64,000 nt of DNA, from assembly GCA_021153285.1 (NCBI GenBank), contig JAGKTT010000011.1, positions 1 to 64,000 of the forward strand. The letters run 5' to 3'. This document shows positions 34,726 through 43,101 of the stretch, piece after piece. The notes under the pieces are model-generated. The model searched no databases. It was not told where the DNA came from and saw only the letters and a program-made list of their open reading frames with translations. The first letter of the stretch is position 1. Every line of letters starts with the position of its first letter. Position numbers and translations under genes: made by a program. Origin of the DNA: Bacteroidia bacterium (GTDB lineage: Bacteria > Bacteroidota > Bacteroidia > Bacteroidales > UBA932).

Positions 34726-35958
34726 ATGCTGAGAGCTTACAAATACCGGCTTTATCCGACTGCGGAACAGGCGGAGTTCTTCTCGAAGAGCTTCGGCTGC
34801 TGCCGCGTGGCATACAACCGCACGCTCGACTATATGTCGATGATGTGGTGCGGAGCAGGTGTCGGTGTAAACTTCTATGGAGCAAAGACTCAACTTGTCG
34901 CCCTGAAGGAGATATATCCTTGGTTCGGCGAGGTCAATTCCCAGTCGCTTCAGTACGCTGTCAAGCAGGTTGCTGACGCCTTCAAGAACTGGTGGGAACA
35001 TCGTGCGAATCATCCTCTGCCCAAACGAAAGAAGGATAGGCAGTCGTTCCACAATCCTCAGAACTGCTCCGTCGACTGGAAGCGCAGGACTCTCAGCATC
35101 CCGAAGTGCAAGGATATCCCTATCGTTTTGCATAGAAGCTTCTTCGGCAAGATCAAGGACGTTACCGTTTCGATGAATCCCGACGGGAAGTACTATGCTT
35201 CCATCCTGGTGGATACTGCAATCAGCGAGAAGCCCTGCAGCAAGGCCGATGTATCCACTACCATCGGCATCGATACCGGCGTGAAGACCTTTGCCGTCTG
35301 TTCCGACGGACGCGAGTTTGCCACCCCTCATTTTGCCAAAGCTGCAGAGAAGCGTCTGAAGCACTATCAGCGGGAACTGAGACATAAGACGAAGGGATCT
35401 GCCAACTGGAAGAAGGTTCAGCATCACATCGCCCGCATTTACGCGAAAGTAGCCAACCAAAGGCTCGACTATATCCATAAGGTCACTTATCAGCTGACGC
35501 ACGACAGCCAAGTGCGCACCATCTGCATCGAGGACCTGAACGTGAAGAGCATGCTCAGGAACCACCATCTTGCCTACAGCATCGCGGATGCAAGCATCGG
35601 CAGGTTCTATTCCATTCTTGAGTACAAGTGCCGCTGGGAGGGCATCAACCTGATACGCATCGGCCGTTGGGACGCAAGCAGCAGGACCTGCTCCGCGTGC
35701 GGAAAGGTCAACCGTCGTCTGAAGCTCAGCGACAGGAAGTGGAGCTGTATGTCTTGCGGTTCTGTTCATGACCGTGATTACAATGCGTCAGTAAATATCA
35801 AATCGTTTGGTCTTCGCATGACCCTACCGTCGGATCGGCGGGAAGTCACGCCTGTGGACTGTCCTACTGTGGACGACCGCCAGCTTGCTGGCCTAAGAAG
35901 CAGTGACAGGTCGAAGCAGGAAAAGTTCCGTGGTGTCACAGATGCTCCCGGCCTTTAG
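34726..35958 (+). CDS. tnpB: TnpB, IS605-family RNA-guided nuclease
   Basis: A 410-residue OrfB/TnpB protein, ancestor type of Cas12. It begins MLRAYKYRLYPTAEQAEFF, the standard N-terminus, and has the OrfB core. RuvC residues are all present: Asp183 in GIDTGVKTFAV, Glu269 in CIEDLN and Asp349/Asp351 in HDRDYNASVN. A CxxC...CxxC zinc knuckle (CSACGK ... CMSCGS) lies between RuvC-II and III. Nothing suggests inactivation. TnpB uses an RNA from the element's right end to cut DNA next to a transposon-adjacent motif, favouring retention of the element. It begins 52 bases from the divergent tnpA remnant. Confidence 0.93.
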   Translation: MLRAYKYRLYPTAEQAEFFSKSFGCCRVAYNRTLDYMSMMWCGAGVGVNFYGAKTQLVALKEIYPWFGEVNSQSLQYAVKQVADAFKNWWEHRANHPLPKRKKDRQSFHNPQNCSVDWKRRTLSIPKCKDIPIVLHRSFFGKIKDVTVSMNPDGKYYASILVDTAISEKPCSKADVSTTIGIDTGVKTFAVCSDGREFATPHFAKAAEKRLKHYQRELRHKTKGSANWKKVQHHIARIYAKVANQRLDYIHKVTYQLTHDSQVRTICIEDLNVKSMLRNHHLAYSIADASIGRFYSILEYKCRWEGINLIRIGRWDASSRTCSACGKVNRRLKLSDRKWSCMSCGSVHDRDYNASVNIKSFGLRMTLPSDRREVTPVDCPTVDDRQLAGLRSSDRSKQEKFRGVTDAPGL

Positions 35959-35970
35959 GCGGGAGAGGAT
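35830..35970 (+). ncRNA. Candidate reRNA (omega RNA) of the TnpB element
   Basis: By analogy with characterised TnpB systems, the guide scaffold is made from the tnpB 3' end and right end, with the guide taken from flanking DNA. This stretch folds well: GCCAGC TT GCTGGC (35879-35892), GTGACA (35903-35908) pairing with TGTCAC (35934-35939), and the end hairpin 35945-35965. Boundaries are approximate and expression is not shown. Confidence 0.45.
35945..35965 (+). repeat. Right-end hairpin of the IS element
   Basis: CTCCCG / CGGGAG arms around GCCTTTAGG, overlapping the last codons of tnpB. It parallels the left-end hairpin. Confidence 0.7.
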
Positions 35971-35981
35971 CACTTAATGGG

Positions 35982-36013
35982 TTTGTCAATCTCAGATATA
36001 AATTCTAAATTTG
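35982..36013 (+). promoter_or_regulatory. Promoter of galM
   Basis: TTTG (35982-35985), a 20-base spacer and TAAATTTG (36006-36013) are a full match to the Bacteroidota consensus. It starts directly beyond the IS right end, so the insertion left the promoter intact but replaced everything upstream. Confidence 0.75.
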
Positions 36014-36049
36014 GAATCTTTATCGTGAAATAGATTAAAACGACATATT

Positions 36050-37099
36050 ATGAAATTGACGAAAGAAATTTGGGGTACCTCCCCTTGTGGTAAGGAGATC
36101 CTTCTTTATACCCTTGAAAATGAGAGTGGAGCCTATGTGCAGCTGACCAATATCGGTGCCGGAATCGTATCTGTAGTGGTTCCAGACAAGGATGGACACC
36201 TCGCAGATGTAGCCCTTGGATATGCAGAAGCTGCAAGCTATTTCGGTGACGGTCCTTGTATGGGAAAGATTCCGGGAAGATATGCAAACCGTGTGGCTTT
36301 GGGAAAATTCACCCTCGAAGGAGTTGAATATACATTGCCGGTAAACAATGGCCCTAACCACCTCCACGGAGGTCCGGAAGGTTTCCAGAACAAAGTCTGG
36401 GAAAGTCGCGAGCACGAAGGTGGCGTGGAATTCCTTTACTATTCCGAGGATGGAGAGCAGGGATATCCCGGTGCATTGAAGACCATAGCTCGTTATGATT
36501 GGACAGAAGAGAATGAACTTCGTCTTACCCTCACAGCAGAGTCTGATGCCCCTACAGTCCTGAATCTTACAAATCACGCATATTTCAATCTCAATGGCGA
36601 AGGTAACGGCAACATCCTCGGACATACCCTTATGCTGAATGCTTCCGAATATCTTCCTACAGACGCTACTCAGATTCCTCTCGGTGAAAGCGAGCCTGTA
36701 GCAGGCACACCGATGGATTTCGTTAATCCTAAGCCTATCGGACAGGACATCAATGCCGATTTCGAAGCACTCAAGATAGGAAAGGGATATGATCATTGCT
36801 GGGTAATCGACGGAGCAGAACCCGGACAGCTTCAGCTTTGCGGTGAACTCTATGCCCCTGAAAGCGGCAGACTTCTTACTATTTACACCACCCAGCCCGG
36901 CGTGCAGGTTTACACAGGAAACTGGCTCACAGGTAGTCCTGCAGGAAAGAACGGTCACGATTACCAGGACTATGAAGGTGTAGCAATCGAATGTCAGAAC
37001 TATCCTGACGCACCTAACAAGGAAGATTATCCGGACTGTGTCCTCTACCCTGGTGAAGTCTATGAAGAAGCCATCATCTTCGCATTTTCAGTACGTTAA
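36050..37099 (+). CDS. galM: Galactose mutarotase (aldose 1-epimerase)
   Basis: Interconverts alpha and beta anomers of galactose/glucose, feeding GalK. The 349-residue protein has the family's signatures: NHLHGGPEGF (substrate His), LTNHAYFNLNGEG (second catalytic His), GYDHCWV (Asp) and the C-terminal YEGVAIECQNYPDAPN with the catalytic Glu. No signal peptide is seen, so the enzyme is cytoplasmic. It has its own promoter; thyA follows after a repeat-bearing spacer of 175 bases. Confidence 0.96.
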   Translation: MKLTKEIWGTSPCGKEILLYTLENESGAYVQLTNIGAGIVSVVVPDKDGHLADVALGYAEAASYFGDGPCMGKIPGRYANRVALGKFTLEGVEYTLPVNNGPNHLHGGPEGFQNKVWESREHEGGVEFLYYSEDGEQGYPGALKTIARYDWTEENELRLTLTAESDAPTVLNLTNHAYFNLNGEGNGNILGHTLMLNASEYLPTDATQIPLGESEPVAGTPMDFVNPKPIGQDINADFEALKIGKGYDHCWVIDGAEPGQLQLCGELYAPESGRLLTIYTTQPGVQVYTGNWLTGSPAGKNGHDYQDYEGVAIECQNYPDAPNKEDYPDCVLYPGEVYEEAIIFAFSVR

Positions 37100-37206
37100 T
37101 TCATAACCCTCATCCCTATTTGACCTAGAATCTTTCCTTCAGCATTACTGGGAACATTCCTTCTCATAACGAGAATCGTTTCTTCTCATTATCAGGAACT
37201 TCTCTT

Positions 37207-37262
37207 GTCATTGCGAGGAGTCTTTCCTGTCATTGCGAGGAGCGCAGCGACGTGGCAATCTC
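37207..37262 (+). repeat. REP-like repeats upstream of thyA: partial and full copy in tandem
   Basis: A full 35-base copy (37228-37262, beginning TGTCATTGCGAGGAGCG and ending GGCAATCTC) is preceded by a partial copy (37207-37224). The full copy nearly matches, on the other strand, 40685-40720 inside the YfhO gene. Further degenerate TCATT/GAGAAT pieces fill 37130-37205. The whole spacer 37100-37274 appears to be repeat debris. Confidence 0.75.
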
Positions 37263-37274
37263 AAAACCCAATTT

Positions 37275-38069
37275 ATGAAACAGTATCTAGATCTACTCCA
37301 ACATATCCGCACCAACGGAACAATGAAGTCCGACCGCACCGGTACCGGCACCCAGAGCGTATTCGGCTATCAGATGCGCTTCGATCTCAGTGAAGGCTTT
37401 CCACTTCTCACCACAAAGAAAGTCCATCTGAAATCGATAATCTACGAGCTTCTCTGGTTCATCGCCGGAGACACCAATATCAAATACCTCAAGGACCACG
37501 GAGTCACGATCTGGGACGAATGGGCTGACGAAAACGGTGATCTCGGACCGGTCTACGGACACCAGTGGCGTAGCTGGCCGACTCCCGACGGAGGCACCAT
37601 AGACCAGCTTTCAAATGTAATAAACCAGATAAAGAACAATCCGGATTCCCGCCGAATGATCGTCTCTGCCTGGAATGTAGCTGAAGTGGAAAAGATGGCC
37701 CTCCCGCCTTGTCACTCCCTCTTCCAGTTCTATGTCGCTGACGGAAAACTCTCCTGCCAGCTCTACCAGCGCAGCGCTGACGTCTTCCTCGGTGTCCCGT
37801 TCAATATCGCTTCCTACGCCCTCCTGACAATGATGATCGCACAGGTATGCGGTCTCCAGCCGGGAGAATTCATCCACACTACAGGAGATACTCATATCTA
37901 TGTCAATCATTTCGAGCAGGTGGCGACCCAGCTCAGCCGTGAGCCTCGCGCCCTCCCGAAGATGAAGATCAATCCAGACGTCAAGAACATCTTCGACTTC
38001 AAATACGAAGACTTCGAGCTCGTCGATTACGACCCGTATCCACGAATCCCTGCACCAGTTGCGGTCTGA
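37275..38069 (+). CDS. thyA: Thymidylate synthase
   Basis: Converts dUMP to dTMP with methylenetetrahydrofolate. The 264-residue protein is the usual ThyA length. Signatures: KSDRTGTGTQSVFG near the N-terminus, the catalytic Cys in LPPCHSLFQFYV, QRSADVFLGVPFNIASYALL and HTTGDTHIYVNH. The start is ATG 37275 (MKQYLDLLQHI). An in-frame extension upstream comes only from the REP-like repeat and is not part of the gene. folA lies 173 bases downstream, so the pair regenerates folate after the ThyA reaction. Confidence 0.97.
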   Translation: MKQYLDLLQHIRTNGTMKSDRTGTGTQSVFGYQMRFDLSEGFPLLTTKKVHLKSIIYELLWFIAGDTNIKYLKDHGVTIWDEWADENGDLGPVYGHQWRSWPTPDGGTIDQLSNVINQIKNNPDSRRMIVSAWNVAEVEKMALPPCHSLFQFYVADGKLSCQLYQRSADVFLGVPFNIASYALLTMMIAQVCGLQPGEFIHTTGDTHIYVNHFEQVATQLSREPRALPKMKINPDVKNIFDFKYEDFELVDYDPYPRIPAPVAV

Positions 38070-38190
38070 TACTATATTGAGATTCTTACGGCGCATTGCA
38101 GGCTTCTCAGAATGACAAATAAACCAGACTATTGTCATTCCAATTGAGAACAAGCATCCTTATTGTCATATTGAATAAGCTTCTCTTTAC

Positions 38191-38226
38191 TGTCATTCTG
38201 AGCGAGCACAGCGAGCGTGAGAATCT
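38191..38226 (+). repeat. REP-like repeat between thyA and folA
   Basis: Thirty-six bases beginning TGTCATTCTGAGCGAGC and ending GAGAATCT, belonging to the same loose family as 37228-37262 and 42477-42511. The rest of the spacer (38070-38190) holds further degraded copies with GTCATT and GAATGACA motifs on both strands. Confidence 0.7.
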
Positions 38227-38242
38227 ATAATACCATCTTACA

Positions 38243-38773
38243 ATGGAAAAATGCATAATCGTAGCAATAGCGGACAATAACGCCATCGGTAAGGACAATG
38301 CCCTCCTGTGGCATATCTCCGAAGACCTGAAATTCTTCAAGCGCACTACCACAGGATGTCCGGTAATTATGGGCAGAAAGACATTCGAATCCATTGGCCG
38401 TCCTCTGCCGAAGCGTACAAACATCGTGATATCCAGAGGTTTCACAGCTCCTGAAGGCGTCATTGTCGTATCTTCTTTAGCGGAAGCATATAAAGTGGCA
38501 GAGCAAGGATTGATGGTCGATCCGACAATGACGACACCAACTCCCGGCTGCTTTGTCATCGGCGGCGGGCAGATATACGCTCAGGCCATAGCAGAAGCAG
38601 ACCGCCTCATCGTCACGCACGTCCACACCGTAATCGAAGATGCAGACACATTCTTTCCTGAGATTGACCCTTCCCTCTGGCAGGTGGAAGAACGTTCGGA
38701 AATGCTCCACGACGACGAATCCGGCTTTGACTTTGAATTCATAACCTATAAGAGGGTTTATTCAAGTTGTTAA
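38243..38773 (+). CDS. folA: Dihydrofolate reductase
   Basis: Reduces dihydrofolate made by ThyA to tetrahydrofolate. The 176-residue protein has IVAIADNNAIGKDNALLWH (substrate loop and Trp), SEDLKFFKRTTTGCPVIMGRKTFESIG (the NADPH-binding GRKT) and CFVIGGGQIYAQAI (GGxxxY). A small insertion between the second and third motifs (AYKVAEQGLMVDPTMTTPTPG) makes it slightly longer than the 159-residue E. coli enzyme. It follows thyA. Confidence 0.95.
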   Translation: MEKCIIVAIADNNAIGKDNALLWHISEDLKFFKRTTTGCPVIMGRKTFESIGRPLPKRTNIVISRGFTAPEGVIVVSSLAEAYKVAEQGLMVDPTMTTPTPGCFVIGGGQIYAQAIAEADRLIVTHVHTVIEDADTFFPEIDPSLWQVEERSEMLHDDESGFDFEFITYKRVYSSC

Positions 38774-38877
38774 TAATCAATAGCTTGCCGTATCTGGGTG
38801 CTCCCCGTCGGTATGCACGTAGATGCAGTAAGTTGCTGATGGATAGTTATTTGACCTCCTCTGTAATATATAATACT

Positions 38878-40215
38878 ATGTCACGAGACAGTTTCGGCAG
38901 CCGTTTCGGCGCCCTTGTAGCAATGGCAGGCTCGGCTGTGGGTCTGGGAAACCTCTGGCGCTTTCCATATCTTGTAGGAGAGAACGGAGGTGCAGCATTC
39001 ATAATTGTATATATCATATTGAGCTTCCTCATCTGTCTTCCGATTTTCATTTCGGAATTCGTGATCGGCCGCCGAAGCCAGAAGAACGCTTATGCCGCAT
39101 TCAGAGACCTGTCCGGAGGATCAGGATGGCGTTGGGTAGGACTCTTCACAATAATCGTCCCTCTGGTCGTTCTGTCATACTATAGTGTAATAGGAGGATG
39201 GTCAATAGATTATCTCCTGAAGTCGTGCACATTCTCCTTTACCGGAGCATCTGGTGTCAATACAATGTTCACCGATCTTGTGACCTCGACCTGGGCTCCG
39301 CTTCTTGCACATACCGGCTTCCTGTTGGTCACCACCCTTATTGTCGTTGTCGGAATCAAGGACGGTATCGAGAAGTTCAGCAAGGTGATGATGCCTCTGC
39401 TCTTCTTCATTGTCATCGGTATTGCCATCTATTCGCTGACACTTGAGGGAGCACAGAAAGGAATCGAATATCTCTTCAATCCGGACTTCTCTAAGATCAA
39501 TGCAAAAGCCTGTGCCGCTGCCCTCGGGCAGGCATTCTTCTCCCTTTCGCTTGGATTCGGAACAATAATGACATACGCTTCATATGTGGACAAGAAGGAG
39601 AATATAATGTTCCAAAGCACTGCCACAGCGGTTTCAGACCTGATGTTTGCAATGATTGCAGGAGTGGCTATAATGCCGGCGGTATTTGCTTTTGGACTGA
39701 ACCCTCAGTCCGGTCCGGGTCTGGTTTTCGAGACCCTTCCATTAGTTTTCGGACAGATGCCTGCAGGCAGTTTGGTAGCAATCCTCTTTTTCCTCGCCCT
39801 TCTTGTTGCAGCCCTTACATCATCGATTTCAATGCTTGAAGTGGCCGTAGCTTATCTCGTAGAGGAAAAGAAATTCTCCCGAATAGCGGCCTGTATCGTG
39901 CTTTTCATCATCTGCTGGGTGATAGGAGCTGTATGTTCGCTCTCATTCGGACCTCTCTCGCACATAGAGATAGATGGAGGCAATCTCTTTGATTTCTTTG
40001 ACAATCTCTCTTCCAATATCCTGATGACCCTCGGAAGCCTCCTGACCGTCCTCTTCGTCGGCTGGAGACTCAAGAAGACCGACGTCTATGATGAATTTAC
40101 CAACGGAGGCACCCTCAGCCGCAATGCAAAACTTTTCGGAGTGCTCTGGTTCCTCATCAGATTCGTCTGCCCTCTCGCCATCATCGCGATCTTTGTTTCC
40201 GGACTCATCGGTTAA
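38878..40215 (+). CDS. Sodium:neurotransmitter symporter family (NSS/SNF) amino-acid transporter
   Basis: A 445-residue inner-membrane protein of the LeuT fold, with about eleven to twelve hydrophobic segments. The first shows the family signature GSAVGLGNLWRFPYLVGENGG (Na+ and substrate site). Later GFGTIMTYASYVDKKENI and ALTSSISMLEVAVAYLVE mark TM6 and TM8 regions. It probably imports an amino acid with sodium. The start at 38878 (MSRDSFGSRFG) is chosen because the frame upstream reads through the folA end with no family likeness. Confidence 0.92.
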   Translation: MSRDSFGSRFGALVAMAGSAVGLGNLWRFPYLVGENGGAAFIIVYIILSFLICLPIFISEFVIGRRSQKNAYAAFRDLSGGSGWRWVGLFTIIVPLVVLSYYSVIGGWSIDYLLKSCTFSFTGASGVNTMFTDLVTSTWAPLLAHTGFLLVTTLIVVVGIKDGIEKFSKVMMPLLFFIVIGIAIYSLTLEGAQKGIEYLFNPDFSKINAKACAAALGQAFFSLSLGFGTIMTYASYVDKKENIMFQSTATAVSDLMFAMIAGVAIMPAVFAFGLNPQSGPGLVFETLPLVFGQMPAGSLVAILFFLALLVAALTSSISMLEVAVAYLVEEKKFSRIAACIVLFIICWVIGAVCSLSFGPLSHIEIDGGNLFDFFDNLSSNILMTLGSLLTVLFVGWRLKKTDVYDEFTNGGTLSRNAKLFGVLWFLIRFVCPLAIIAIFVSGLIG

Positions 40216-40216
40216 T

Positions 40217-40243
40217 ATCAAGAGCAAACGGGAATCTCTTGAT
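40217..40243. terminator. Hairpin between convergent transporter and YfhO genes
   Basis: An 8-bp perfect stem (ATCAAGAG / CTCTTGAT) with an 11-base loop lies directly after the transporter stop. No T run, so it is only a possible bidirectional terminator. Confidence 0.4.
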
Positions 40244-40296
40244 TATCAGCACTACGTGTTGAATCACCTGCTGCAAATGGAGCAGGCGATTCCGTT

Positions 40297-43035
40297 TTAC
40301 GCTTCACCATTCTTCCGGCGGAAGATGATCATTCCGGCGGCGGATGCTACGAGCAGGAGGATGAGGGCGATCGAATTTGCGCGGGATATGTCTTCTCCCA
40401 CCTGGTATGAGTCAGGCTCGAATCGCATTATGAGCTGGCCTTCGCCCGATGGGATCATTGCTCCGCGGAGTATCCAGTCTGCACGGAAAAGCTCTATAGG
40501 ACGTCCCTCACCGCTTGGATGATAGTGTCCGTTACGGACTTCTCCGTAGGCTCCTGCCGGCTCGATCCAGGCCTTCCATCCTTTTGGATAATATATTTCG
40601 CTGAATATTGCAGCACGCTCGATGTCGGTGCTGAATGAGTAGCGGAGTTCGTTAGGGGCGTAGTGGGTCAGCTGGATCTGTGGGGAGATTGCCACGTCGC
40701 TATCGCTCCTCGCAATGACAGTTATGTCTCTGTTTTCTTCACTGACAGTTTCTGTCGCGATTGGGTTCTTTTTATTATCTGCAGAATTACGGACAATCGC
40801 ATCCTGAGCCCAGGCGAAATCGTCCCCGATCACTGCGGTATTGCGCAGGTCGGTATGAGCAAGGAAGGCGATTTCTTCATCCGGAGTGGCTGCCGGAATG
40901 TAGGAATCCACGAACCAGCAGTTGCCGTAGGCGTGTTTATTGACCACTGGAGAAATATTGCCGTCAAGGATGATGTATCTGCCGTTGAGCATTGACACCA
41001 CCTTTGTTTCAGGCAGTGCCTCCGCTACTTCCTGTACGGTCGCCGCACCTTCCATTGCGCCATATATATCTCTGATTTCCTTGGTTATATATCTGTCGAT
41101 GAGGTCTTGGTATCTTTGGAGCTTGACAGGGCTGTATCCTCCGATACACTTGTGGTGATAGCTTTGGATGGCGTCGTTGAAAGTGTTTACACTGAGGTCG
41201 AGGACACGGTAGTCCGGATCTGTATCCTGATGGATTATCTCGTCTACAGGGCGTGGTTCATAATGTGCGGTGAAATCTTTCGGAGTGATGAAATGACTCT
41301 TGTTGAGGTATCTCTTTCCGATTCCGGCGAGGTCGAAGAATACCAGCAATGCCACGGCCACTGCTGCTATTGTCAGTCTTCCTTTGAGTACGAACGAGCC
41401 GTTCTTTCCCACAGCGTCTGTCTTCGGGGTCCTGAATGCCCATACCAGCAGTCCGAATACGCAGGATATCAATATGAGAGAACGGATGGCGTCCTTAGTC
41501 ATAAGTGTCTGACGGTCAGTGACAAGAGCATCCACGATCATCTCGTTCATTCCTGCATCCGAGGCACCTGTAAAAGTTCCGGCAATGCCAGGAATAAGTA
41601 CGCACAGAAGGCAGAATCCGGCACTGATTCCATATGCGATATATCCGGCCTTCATAAATTCCTTCTTGCTGTATTTTTCTTTAATCACCTTGTCTAGGGC
41701 ATAGAATCCAAGCATAGGAAGAAGCACCTGCAGGGCTGTCAATGCCATTGACACTGTCCTGAACTTATTGTACATAGGGGCGTAGTTGAACCAGAGCTTG
41801 GTGAACCACATAAAATGATTGCCCCAGGCAAGGAAGACAGTGGTGATTACAGCGGCGACAAGCCACCATTTCTCGCGTCCTTTGCAGAGGATGAGTCCGA
41901 GGATGAATAGGAAGATGGTGATGGCTCCCATATACATCGGACCGGCGGTGAATGGCTGCGGACCCCAATACAGAGGCAGGTGCTTCATCGTCTGTTTCAG
42001 GTTCTGCTGACCGGCCATCTTCAGGAGTTTTCCTGTTTCGGAATCCAGCGGGAGTTCTCCGGAAGATGCTCCTCCATTGAAGTTAGGAATCAGGAGATTA
42101 GGCATTTCATTGATTCCGTATGACCAGGCTGTGGCGTAGTCCAGGTCAAGTCCCTTCGCATTATGGCTGTCGCTGTCTGAGGAGAGTTCCGAACCGCCAC
42201 GCATTGTGAATTTCGAATATTCGTATGTCGGAATGAGCTTGTTCGCATTGGTGGCGATGCCGATGCAGCCTACAACCAGCAGGAATGCCGATGCGGCAAA
42301 GAATCTCTTGATGAGATCTTTTCTCTTGATGCACAGATAGATGAAAAGGCCGATGGCGTATGCAAAGATGACGATGGCGAGGTAGTAGGTGATCTGAGGG
42401 TGATTGGCCTTTATCTGCATACTGAGGGCGAATGCGAATAGGGTTGCGCCCAATATTGTCTGCGGCAGCCAACGATATTTCTCGTCTCGCTGTCGCTCGC
42501 TCGAAATGACAGAACCGGATCTCATCGCTGCGCGGTAAGTGAATATCACTCCCGCCAGCACCCAAGGGAAGTAAGCGATGGCCTGCATCTTCGTATTGTG
42601 TCCTACCTGGATGATCTGCATATTGTATGAACAGAATGCAATTGCGATTGCTCCCGCTACGGCCATAACCTTGCTTGTTCCGAGTGAAAGCATCAGCAGG
42701 AAGCCTCCGATCAGGGCCAGAAGCAGGTAGCTGGCAGGACGTTTTCCTGTAAGCAGGAAGTCATATATTGCGTCGGTCCAGTCCCCTTCGAAACTGTCGA
42801 TGGTGGCTGTGGTAGGCATACCGCCGAACATCGAATTGGTCCAGGCTGTAGGATCGTCAGGATTGGCCTTATTGTATGTCATAGCCTCGTTGGCCATACC
42901 TTTCCACGATGCTATGTCACTCTGGTTCACTATCTTACCATCAAGTACCTGAGGAGTGTATCCGTAAGCCAATACTACGAAAAGCAGGAAGATTCCTGCA
43001 TAGATTCCGATGTTTTTCAATAATTGTCTGTTCAT
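40297..43035 (-). CDS. YfhO-family multi-spanning membrane protein with two in-frame REP-like insertions
   Basis: A 912-residue membrane protein with some 12-13 hydrophobic segments in the first two thirds and a soluble C-terminal domain. It resembles YfhO/GT-C type proteins, which in Gram-positives help glycosylate lipoteichoic acid; in Bacteroidota the substrate is unknown. TM1 is IGIYAGIFLLFVVLAYGYT, followed by a large extracellular loop. Two stretches are encoded by repeats: VISSERQRDEK (about residues 175-186) and VIARSDSDVAI (about 772-783). Both keep the frame. The last hydrophobic segment is IALILLLVASAAGMIIF. It lies downstream of a glycosyltransferase gene, 66 bases away, probably in one operon. 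Confidence 0.85.
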   Translation of the reverse strand: MNRQLLKNIGIYAGIFLLFVVLAYGYTPQVLDGKIVNQSDIASWKGMANEAMTYNKANPDDPTAWTNSMFGGMPTTATIDSFEGDWTDAIYDFLLTGKRPASYLLLALIGGFLLMLSLGTSKVMAVAGAIAIAFCSYNMQIIQVGHNTKMQAIAYFPWVLAGVIFTYRAAMRSGSVISSERQRDEKYRWLPQTILGATLFAFALSMQIKANHPQITYYLAIVIFAYAIGLFIYLCIKRKDLIKRFFAASAFLLVVGCIGIATNANKLIPTYEYSKFTMRGGSELSSDSDSHNAKGLDLDYATAWSYGINEMPNLLIPNFNGGASSGELPLDSETGKLLKMAGQQNLKQTMKHLPLYWGPQPFTAGPMYMGAITIFLFILGLILCKGREKWWLVAAVITTVFLAWGNHFMWFTKLWFNYAPMYNKFRTVSMALTALQVLLPMLGFYALDKVIKEKYSKKEFMKAGYIAYGISAGFCLLCVLIPGIAGTFTGASDAGMNEMIVDALVTDRQTLMTKDAIRSLILISCVFGLLVWAFRTPKTDAVGKNGSFVLKGRLTIAAVAVALLVFFDLAGIGKRYLNKSHFITPKDFTAHYEPRPVDEIIHQDTDPDYRVLDLSVNTFNDAIQSYHHKCIGGYSPVKLQRYQDLIDRYITKEIRDIYGAMEGAATVQEVAEALPETKVVSMLNGRYIILDGNISPVVNKHAYGNCWFVDSYIPAATPDEEIAFLAHTDLRNTAVIGDDFAWAQDAIVRNSADNKKNPIATETVSEENRDITVIARSDSDVAISPQIQLTHYAPNELRYSFSTDIERAAIFSEIYYPKGWKAWIEPAGAYGEVRNGHYHPSGEGRPIELFRADWILRGAMIPSGEGQLIMRFEPDSYQVGEDISRANSIALILLLVASAAGMIIFRRKNGEA
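40685..40720 (-). repeat. REP-like repeat inside YfhO coding sequence (copy of the thyA-upstream repeat)
   Basis: Read on the minus strand it begins TGTCATTGCGAGGAGCGA and ends GGCAATCTC. It matches 37228-37262 except for a CA/ATA difference in the middle that makes it 36 bases, a multiple of three. It encodes TVIARSDSDVAI. Confidence 0.8.
42477..42511 (-). repeat. Second REP-like repeat inside YfhO coding sequence
   Basis: Read on the minus strand it begins TGTCATTTCGAGCGAGCG and ends GACGAGAAAT, a different subtype of the same family. It encodes SVISSERQRDEK between two predicted membrane segments. Confidence 0.75.
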
Positions 43036-43101
43036 TTTTCTGTAGATTACCGGTCGAGCCGGCTATGACGATATTTGTTTATAATTTTATCTTGATTTCA
43101 T

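Larger units (their letters stand above)
34380..35970 (+). mobile_element. IS200/IS605-type insertion sequence with intact tnpB and decayed tnpA
   Basis: Divergent tnpA (leftward, degenerate) and tnpB (rightward, intact) lie between two similar subterminal hairpins (34392-34412 and 35945-35965), the organisation of IS605-family elements. These elements have no terminal inverted repeats or target duplication, so the exact ends are approximate. The left end should lie just before the first hairpin and the right end within about ten bases after the second. The element separates the fimbrial operon from galM and ends some 10-15 bases before the galM -33 element. Confidence 0.82.

Noticed and set aside
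34516..35769. Long minus-strand frame antisense to tnpB (417 codons)
   Set aside because: Composition mirrors the tnpB codons; only its last 35 residues, over the tnpA remnant, have meaning, and these are reported as the pseudogene.
36035..36958. 307-codon frame antisense to galM
   Set aside because: Fully antisense to a clear galM; no motif or start signal.
37130..37262. CRISPR array upstream of thyA
   Set aside because: The repeats are of unequal length, degenerate and not regularly spaced; no cas gene is near.
37233..37274. N-terminal extension of thyA
   Set aside because: Comes only from translating the REP-like repeat; ThyA proteins begin at MKQYLDLL.
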